This document shows positions 21,066 to 25,379 of a DNA stretch of 25,379 bases, piece by piece. Source of the DNA: a virus. The stretch covers positions 1-25,379 of the IMG/VR virus record IMGVR_UViG_3300027754_000400; one strand, given 5' to 3'. The position numbers were made by a program, and so were the translations under genes. The notes beneath the pieces were generated by a model. The model made no database searches. It saw only the letters and a program-made list of their open reading frames with translations, and was not told the DNA's origin. Positions within the stretch are counted from its first letter, which is position 1, and each line of letters starts with the position of its first letter.

Positions 21066-21653
21066 ATGAGTGAAAATAAAGCAAATATTTTGCAACAAAT
21101 AAAGAGCATTTTAACTAATGTTAAATTCGATGCACAACCAATATCAATAGATCCAGCACCAATTGAATTAATGAAAGTAACAGATGCAAGTGGTAACGAA
21201 TACGAAGTAGAGGCATTAGAAATCGGCAAGGTGATGACAATGGGCGGAGTGCCAGTGCCAGCAGGTGAATACACAATAGCAGAAGGTGCGACAATAGTTG
21301 CAGTTGGTGAAGGTGGTGTAATTACAGAGATTAGCGAAGCTACTACTGAAATCCCAGAAGAGGAAATAGCACCAATGCCAACAGCTTCAGTTGCGCATCT
21401 ATCAATTGAGAAAGTAGAGCAAATGATTGCAGATGTGGCAAAGCAAATGGAAGTAAAATACAATAAGCAAATTAATGATTTGCAAAATAGTATTAGCCAA
21501 TCTTTCGCATCAACTAAGCAAGCTATTGAAGTATTAGCAGATATGCCAACAGCAGAACCAATCCACGTAGAACACAACAAAATAAATAAATCAGACAAAC
21601 AAGCTCGCAGAGAATTATTAGGCGAAGCATTTACAAACTTTTTAAAAAAATAA
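21066..21653 (+). CDS. Scaffold-like head assembly protein (tentative)
   Basis: A 195-residue acidic protein between protease and major capsid. The N-terminus is helical (NILQQIKSILTNVKF). A central beta-rich module (YEVEALEIGKVMTMGGVPVP, then AGEYTIAEGATIVAVGEGGV) follows, then an acidic linker and a long helix with coiled-coil character (EKVEQMIADVAKQMEVKYNK, then QINDLQNSISQSFASTK), ending in a short basic segment. An acidic helical protein with a basic tail just upstream of the capsid gene is what scaffolds look like, but the beta module is not typical and could be decoration-like. No motif identifies the family. A 35-base A/T-rich gap precedes it, with no clear promoter box. It ends 10 bases before the capsid ATG. 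Confidence 0.55.
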   Translation: MSENKANILQQIKSILTNVKFDAQPISIDPAPIELMKVTDASGNEYEVEALEIGKVMTMGGVPVPAGEYTIAEGATIVAVGEGGVITEISEATTEIPEEEIAPMPTASVAHLSIEKVEQMIADVAKQMEVKYNKQINDLQNSISQSFASTKQAIEVLADMPTAEPIHVEHNKINKSDKQARRELLGEAFTNFLKK

Positions 21654-21663
21654 ATAAAAACAA

Positions 21664-22623
21664 ATGGCAACAGTAGTATCAGGATTAACAAATTATGTAC
21701 CTCAAAACGTAAATGAGGTAATATTAGCCGCAACATTCGGCACTAAATTTTTAACAGAGGCAGCAGGTAAAGCAACAGTACAAGCAGGTGTAAAAACATC
21801 AGCAAATGTATTGTTATTAGATGGCCCAGTAAGTTTACAAAGTGGCAATAACTGCACATGGAATGCAAGTGGGTCAGCAACTATTACAGATAAGATTGTA
21901 ACAGTAGCACCTATTAGCATCATGGAAGAAATTTGCTATGATGATGTAAGAACAAAATATACTCAATTAGCTATGATGCAAGGTAGCAAAAATTTCGATG
22001 AAGTTGCATTTGCTCAATCAATAGTTGATATGAAAGTAAAAAGAATTGCAGAAGCAAACGAAAACTTAGTATTTCAAGGAGATACAGCTTCAGGAACTGC
22101 AAACTTAGCTTTATTTGATGGTTTATTAAAACAAGTACAAACAGGCGGTGTAAATAGTAATGTTTCAACATACACAACAGGTGGGCCAATTGCAACTGCA
22201 ACTGGTATTACTACATCAAATGTAATTGCAATCTTCAATGGTATTGAGAATGCAACACCAATATCAATAGCAACTTCACAAGATAGAGTAGTTTTATGTG
22301 GCGCAGATACAGCGCGTAAATTTGCTCAAGCATTAACTACTGCAAACTTATTTAATTACACAGTTACTCAAGATGGTGTAAGCGAGTTTATCGTGCCTGG
22401 TACTTCAACAAGAGTAATACCTGTAAATGGTATGAATGGATCTAATATGATATTATCATTTGCATGGCCTAACATGGTAATGGCAATTGATGGCGAAGGT
22501 GAGCATGAAGTAGTTGAATTGAAGTATGACGAATATTCAATGAAAACAAGATTGTATTGCAAGTACAAATTAGGTGTAACTTTTGCAAGAACATCAGAGG
22601 TTGCTTACTTCAAATTAGCTTAA
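21664..22623 (+). CDS. Major capsid protein (HK97 fold)
   Basis: A 319-residue protein beginning MATVVSGLTNYVPQNVNEVI, in the size range of HK97-fold major capsid proteins. It has the typical pattern of an N-terminal extended arm, then ITDKIVTVAPISIMEEICYD, a long helix rich in Asp and Ala (FDEVAFAQSIVDMKVKRIAE followed by ANENLVFQGD) corresponding to the spine helix, a beta-rich middle, and the C-terminal segment HEVVELKYDEYSMKTRLYCK reading into KLGVTFARTSEVAY. Related capsid proteins in Bacteroidota phages share the 'dE..fa..iv..k..ria...e....qGD' layout. It is followed by a strong terminator at 22633-22668, consistent with very high expression of the gene. Confidence 0.85.
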   Translation: MATVVSGLTNYVPQNVNEVILAATFGTKFLTEAAGKATVQAGVKTSANVLLLDGPVSLQSGNNCTWNASGSATITDKIVTVAPISIMEEICYDDVRTKYTQLAMMQGSKNFDEVAFAQSIVDMKVKRIAEANENLVFQGDTASGTANLALFDGLLKQVQTGGVNSNVSTYTTGGPIATATGITTSNVIAIFNGIENATPISIATSQDRVVLCGADTARKFAQALTTANLFNYTVTQDGVSEFIVPGTSTRVIPVNGMNGSNMILSFAWPNMVMAIDGEGEHEVVELKYDEYSMKTRLYCKYKLGVTFARTSEVAYFKLA

Positions 22624-22632
22624 TTAATTTAG

Positions 22633-22668
22633 TAGGGAGTGGGTAAAATTATCCACTCCTTATTTTAA
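22633..22668 (+). terminator. Intrinsic terminator after the major capsid gene
   Basis: GGAGTGGGTA (22636-22645) pairs with TATCCACTCC (22650-22659) around loop AAAT with a single G-T wobble, and three further outer pairs extend the stem to 13 bp. It is followed by TTTTAAT. It may stop most of the capsid transcript, reducing expression of the genes behind it. Confidence 0.75.
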
Positions 22669-22695
22669 TAACATACAAAAAAACAATATAAAAAT

Positions 22696-23208
22696 ATGCC
22701 TTGTAATTTAACAGCAGGATTTACTTTAGACGCATGTAAAGATTTACATGGCGGCGCGAAATCCCTTAGAATAACAGAACTTGCAAATGTTTCAAGTATA
22801 ACAGAAACAGCAGGTGTAATTACAGCTATCACAATGGTAGCTACAAAGAAATTCTATAATTTCATTTTCAAAAAAGAGGTGATTAACTTCAAAGAAACTG
22901 AAAATGTAGATGAAGAAAATGACACTGCAGAATACGTGATAGAAGTAACTGCAAAAAAGAATGCACTAACTACAACAACTAGAAACACACTATTATTATT
23001 AGCGCAAAATACACTTTGTATTATTGCAGAAGATAATAATGGTAAGTATTGGTTGCTTGGTGAGAAGTATGGTTTGACAAAGTCAGGAAGCCGCGAAAGT
23101 GGTACTAAGTTTGCAGACTTTAATGGTTCAATGCTTACTTTTAAAGGTAAGGAGATAGCACCATTTAAAGAAGTAGATAGTTCAATCATCGCAGCATTAA
23201 CTGCTTAA
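22696..23208 (+). CDS. Tail tube-like or head-proximal structural protein
   Basis: A 170-residue protein opening MPCNLTAGFTLDACKDLHGG and containing AQNTLCIIAEDNNGKYWLLG, then EKYGLTKSGSRESGTKFADF, and a final NGSMLTFKGKEIAPF. I recognise this type ('LakNrl.vivEDnNGkywllG...G...G..f.DlnG..ltf.G.E..Pf') as a widespread structural protein of Bacteroidota phages that by fold may be a tail tube protein, but I am not certain. The N-terminal half is beta-rich (SLRITELANVSSITETAGVI). It is framed by two terminators (22633-22668 and 23227-23261). Three cysteines are present, two of them in the first 15 residues. No known catalytic motif. Confidence 0.55.
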   Translation: MPCNLTAGFTLDACKDLHGGAKSLRITELANVSSITETAGVITAITMVATKKFYNFIFKKEVINFKETENVDEENDTAEYVIEVTAKKNALTTTTRNTLLLLAQNTLCIIAEDNNGKYWLLGEKYGLTKSGSRESGTKFADFNGSMLTFKGKEIAPFKEVDSSIIAALTA

Positions 23209-23226
23209 TTTTAAAATAAAACAATT

Positions 23227-23261
23227 AAAAAAGGTATGCTGTGAAAGGTGTACCTTTTTTT
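23227..23261 (+). terminator. Intrinsic terminator after the tube-like gene
   Basis: AAAAAAGGTA (23227-23236) pairs with TACCTTTTTT (23251-23260) around a 14-base loop, and the stem's 3' arm itself supplies the T-run. The A-run/T-run symmetry means it could also act on the opposite strand. It separates the highly expressed capsid and tube-like genes from the portal gene. Confidence 0.65.
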
Positions 23262-23269
23262 ATAACAAT

Positions 23270-25000
23270 ATGGAAGGATTTAATATAAAACTAGCAGAGG
23301 CCTTAAAGCCATATAATCCACTATTTAGAGTAGGAAATAACGAAAAGGCTATTTTAAATGTAAGTACTAATAATGTAAATTATAATGAGTACTTAATGTA
23401 CCTATTCCAAAATTCGCCAAAGCATGGTAGTTTGGTTAAGGGTAAGGCTAAGTATATCTATGGCAAAGGATATGCCTACAATCCAAAGGTAAGTGCAACC
23501 GATACGCTTAATGACTTGGCTAAAAAGTGCATATTAAATTATGAGATATTTAACGCATTCTATATTGAGGTTATAAGAAATAAAAAGGGCAAAGTTGCTA
23601 GCTTGCATCCAATCCCAAATAGAAACATTGCAAGAAATTATGATGGCACTAAGTATTGGTATATTATCAATCCACAGCTTACATCTATTGGGGCAAATAA
23701 CTTAGTAGAGTTTGTAATTTATGGCGAGCCAAATCCAGATGGCAAACGTGAATTATTTTTTTATGCAGAGAATGAAAACCCTGCAAATGTTTATCCAACT
23801 CCTAATTATTTTCAAGGATTAAATTATATTGCTGCGGATGTTGAAGTAAGTAAGCACACATATACTAATAGTAAGCAAGGTTTTAAAGCTACTAAGCATG
23901 TAACTTTAGTAAATGGTGAACCTACAGAGGAAATTAAATCACGAATAAAAAAGAAATTTAGCGACACTTACACAGGTGAAGGTGGAGAAAGTATTATTTT
24001 AGATTTTGTTTCTGATATAAATAGAAAGACAGTAATTGATGATCTTGGTGTAAGTGATTTAGTAAAAGAAAATTATAGTGCAATAGATGAGTTGATAAGA
24101 AATAATATTTTTTCATGCCATGAAGTTACAAGTCCAGAATTATTTGGGATTAGTGTTCCTGGCAAGTTAGGTGGTACTAATAACCTAAAAGAAAGCTATC
24201 AAATATTCAATAATACTTATGTGTATTATCGTAGGGATGCAGTGCATCACGAGTTAATGAAGTTGGTTAAAGATTTAAATGACACTTTAGACACTTCTGT
24301 TATGCAAATGATGCCAACAGATCCAATTGGTATAGTATTGGATAGCGCAACTATTGCAACTGTACTTACAATTGATGAGCAAAGGGAATTATTAGGCTAC
24401 GAACCAATGCCACAAGATGCACCTAAGCCAATTGCAGCACCTATTGCACAATCCAAAAATGATGATTTATTGGCTATTTTTAGCGAATTTGGGGCAAATA
24501 AAGACGATTATAGCCACTTTGTAAGGCATATAGCACTAAGCGTTACAAAAGCCGATATAAGCGATATATATGGCATTATTGCCGTTAATCCAGATGCTAC
24601 GATAGAAGACATAGCAAATGAGATGGATTTGAGCCAAAAAGACGTTGAAAATGCGCTAAATCAACTAGAAAAACAAGGTAAAATAAGCATTGGAACGAAT
24701 GGAATTGAGATAATTGAGCAACCAACTGCAACCGATTATAGAGTAATGTACAGCTACGAGTGGAAAGATGAAATACCAATGAGTGAAAGGGACACTGCAG
24801 AGCATCCAAGTAGGCCTTTTTGCCAAAGATTAATGGCCTTAGACAAGTATTATAGCAGAAAAGACATTGAAAGTATAAGCGCAAGATTGGGTTATAGTGT
24901 ATTTGATAGAGCAGGTGGATGGTGGAATGATGGAAGTGGCACTCCTTCGCCAAGTTGTAGGCATAGATGGGTAGGTAATTTAGTAAGTAAAAATAAATAG
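23270..25000 (+). CDS. Portal protein with C-terminal winged helix and CRHRW domain
   Basis: A 576-residue protein. Residues about 1-390 are portal-like: GYAYNPKVSATDTLNDLAKK, then FNAFYIEVIRNKKGKVASLH, SKQGFKATKH, and ELFGISVPGKLGGTNNLKES followed by a long helix. The portal forms the dodecameric DNA gate and packaging motor dock. Residues about 428-483 then form a winged-helix-like segment (NPDATIEDIANEMDLSQKDV, then NQLEKQGKIS). Residues about 485-576 contain RPFCQRLMALDKYYSRKDIE and end SPSCRHRWVG, a Cys/His-bearing domain reminiscent of the MuF-type minor head proteins of Bacteroidota phages. The total length exceeds a plain portal (about 400-500), so this looks like a portal plus minor-head fusion. 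It begins eight bases after the second terminator. Confidence 0.8.
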   Translation: MEGFNIKLAEALKPYNPLFRVGNNEKAILNVSTNNVNYNEYLMYLFQNSPKHGSLVKGKAKYIYGKGYAYNPKVSATDTLNDLAKKCILNYEIFNAFYIEVIRNKKGKVASLHPIPNRNIARNYDGTKYWYIINPQLTSIGANNLVEFVIYGEPNPDGKRELFFYAENENPANVYPTPNYFQGLNYIAADVEVSKHTYTNSKQGFKATKHVTLVNGEPTEEIKSRIKKKFSDTYTGEGGESIILDFVSDINRKTVIDDLGVSDLVKENYSAIDELIRNNIFSCHEVTSPELFGISVPGKLGGTNNLKESYQIFNNTYVYYRRDAVHHELMKLVKDLNDTLDTSVMQMMPTDPIGIVLDSATIATVLTIDEQRELLGYEPMPQDAPKPIAAPIAQSKNDDLLAIFSEFGANKDDYSHFVRHIALSVTKADISDIYGIIAVNPDATIEDIANEMDLSQKDVENALNQLEKQGKISIGTNGIEIIEQPTATDYRVMYSYEWKDEIPMSERDTAEHPSRPFCQRLMALDKYYSRKDIESISARLGYSVFDRAGGWWNDGSGTPSPSCRHRWVGNLVSKNK

Positions 25001-25002
25001 CA

Positions 25003-25379
25003 ATGATAAATAGCCAAGTAAAATTAATTAATGAGCAGGTTTTTAAAGATAGAAACCTAGTACATGCAAATGTGCCTTTAGAGATGCTAACACCTTCCAT
25101 TTGTGCGGTGCAAGATTTGTATGTGCATCCAATACTTGGAGATACTTTATATTATAAATTAAAAGCCGATAAAAAAGCAAGTACATTGAGTGGCATCTAT
25201 TTGGATTTGGTAAATAATTATATTTTAGATATTTTAATTTATGGTGTGATGGCAGATTATGTTATTGATAGCACTTATCAAAATTACACTAAAGGGGTTA
25301 CAAAAAAGCGTGATGAATTTGCAGACTCAACTAGCTATGATGAATTGGAAAAAATAAGTGATAGGCATAAGAACAAGAT
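25003..25379 (+). CDS. Probable head-tail connector protein (partial, runs off the end)
   Basis: The start is ATG at 25003, two bases after the portal stop; the frame is open to the window end (125 complete codons) with no stop. It reads MINSQVKLINEQVFKDRNLV, then HANVPLEMLTPSICAVQDLY and VHPILGDTLYYKLK, followed by a helical region and a basic tail. The 'I..vQdlyv.piLG.tLY..L' pattern is that of a small protein family (DUF6712-like) found after portal genes in Bacteroidota phages and thought to be a head completion or connector protein. Position immediately after the portal supports this. The family name is recalled, not searched. Confidence 0.6.
   Translation, partial: MINSQVKLINEQVFKDRNLVHANVPLEMLTPSICAVQDLYVHPILGDTLYYKLKADKKASTLSGIYLDLVNNYILDILIYGVMADYVIDSTYQNYTKGVTKKRDEFADSTSYDELEKISDRHKNK

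Noticed and set aside
20984-21736. Long open frame of 250 codons on the minus strand
   Set aside because: It lies entirely antisense to the protease, scaffold and capsid genes, reads as low-complexity Leu/Ile/Ser sequence, and no promoter or minus-strand neighbour supports it. It is a by-product of codon bias.
22649-22657. DnaA-box-like TTATCCACT
   Set aside because: It is the 3' arm of the terminator stem after the major capsid gene and differs from the box in its last base. The terminator explains it.
24597-25100. 167-codon minus-strand open frame over the portal C-terminus
   Set aside because: Antisense to portal and connector genes with biased Leu/Ser/Cys/Tyr composition and no regulatory signals. 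Not credible as a gene.
1-25379. tRNA genes, insertion sequences, integrase or attachment sites
   Set aside because: Looked for cloverleaf-like segments, transposase motifs, terminal inverted repeats and recombinase motifs. Nothing convincing was found by eye.

Overview
This is a 25.4 kb AT-rich stretch of a tailed (Caudoviricetes) bacteriophage or prophage. All genes lie on the + strand and are tightly packed, often with ATGA start/stop overlaps. The host is most likely a member of the Bacteroidota. Promoter candidates match the TAnnTTTG type of -7 box used by that phylum, start codons lack convincing Shine-Dalgarno sequences, and the structural proteins resemble families I know from Bacteroidota phages. 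The window is cut at both ends: the first gene has no start and the last no stop. No integrase, repressor or lysis gene was recognised, so lifestyle is undetermined.

Layout. (1) 1-3573, recombination and replication: C-terminus of an ERF single-strand annealing protein, two small proteins (one with an SSB-like acidic tail), a 52-aa ORF, a 341-bp intergenic region, then a primase-helicase (PrimPol plus DUF3987). The intergenic region holds eleven TGTWACA repeats (candidate replication origin or operator array), a promoter, and a leader with two hairpins whose 7-nt loops are exactly complementary. (2) 3580-7482, DNA modification and processing: a small conserved protein, a TET-associated-type glycosyltransferase (TAGT), an SNF2-like helicase, a VRR-NUC nuclease and a C5-cytosine methyltransferase. 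(3) 7483-9416, small accessory genes, including a 31-aa lipoprotein candidate, a standalone DnaA domain IV protein and an HExxH metalloprotein. (4) 9409-13506, packaging: metallophosphoesterase, small terminase, sigma-like protein, two small CxxC proteins, large terminase. (5) 13510-20447, tail: chaperone with a probable -1 frameshift at a nine-T run, gp10-like component, two large distal-tail candidates, tape measure. (6) 20449-25379, head: XkdF-type protease, scaffold-like protein, major capsid, a tube-like protein bracketed by two terminators, portal with unusual C-terminal domains, and a partial connector candidate.

How it fits together. ERF, the SSB-like protein, primase-helicase, SNF2 helicase and VRR nuclease form a replication and recombination set, probably initiated near the repeat array. 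The methyltransferase and TAGT suggest covalently modified phage DNA, although no base hydroxylase is visible here. The terminases package DNA into a capsid built from genes placed after the tail genes, which is the reverse of the common portal-capsid-tail order.

The least expected element is the leader of the primase-helicase gene. It has two hairpins with mutually complementary loops, a possible 11-codon leader peptide overlapping the primase start as ATGA, and a competing pairing. This is reminiscent of the pseudoknot and leader-peptide control of plasmid replication genes (IncI/IncB repZ). Function assignments rest on reading motifs by eye; no database search was run.
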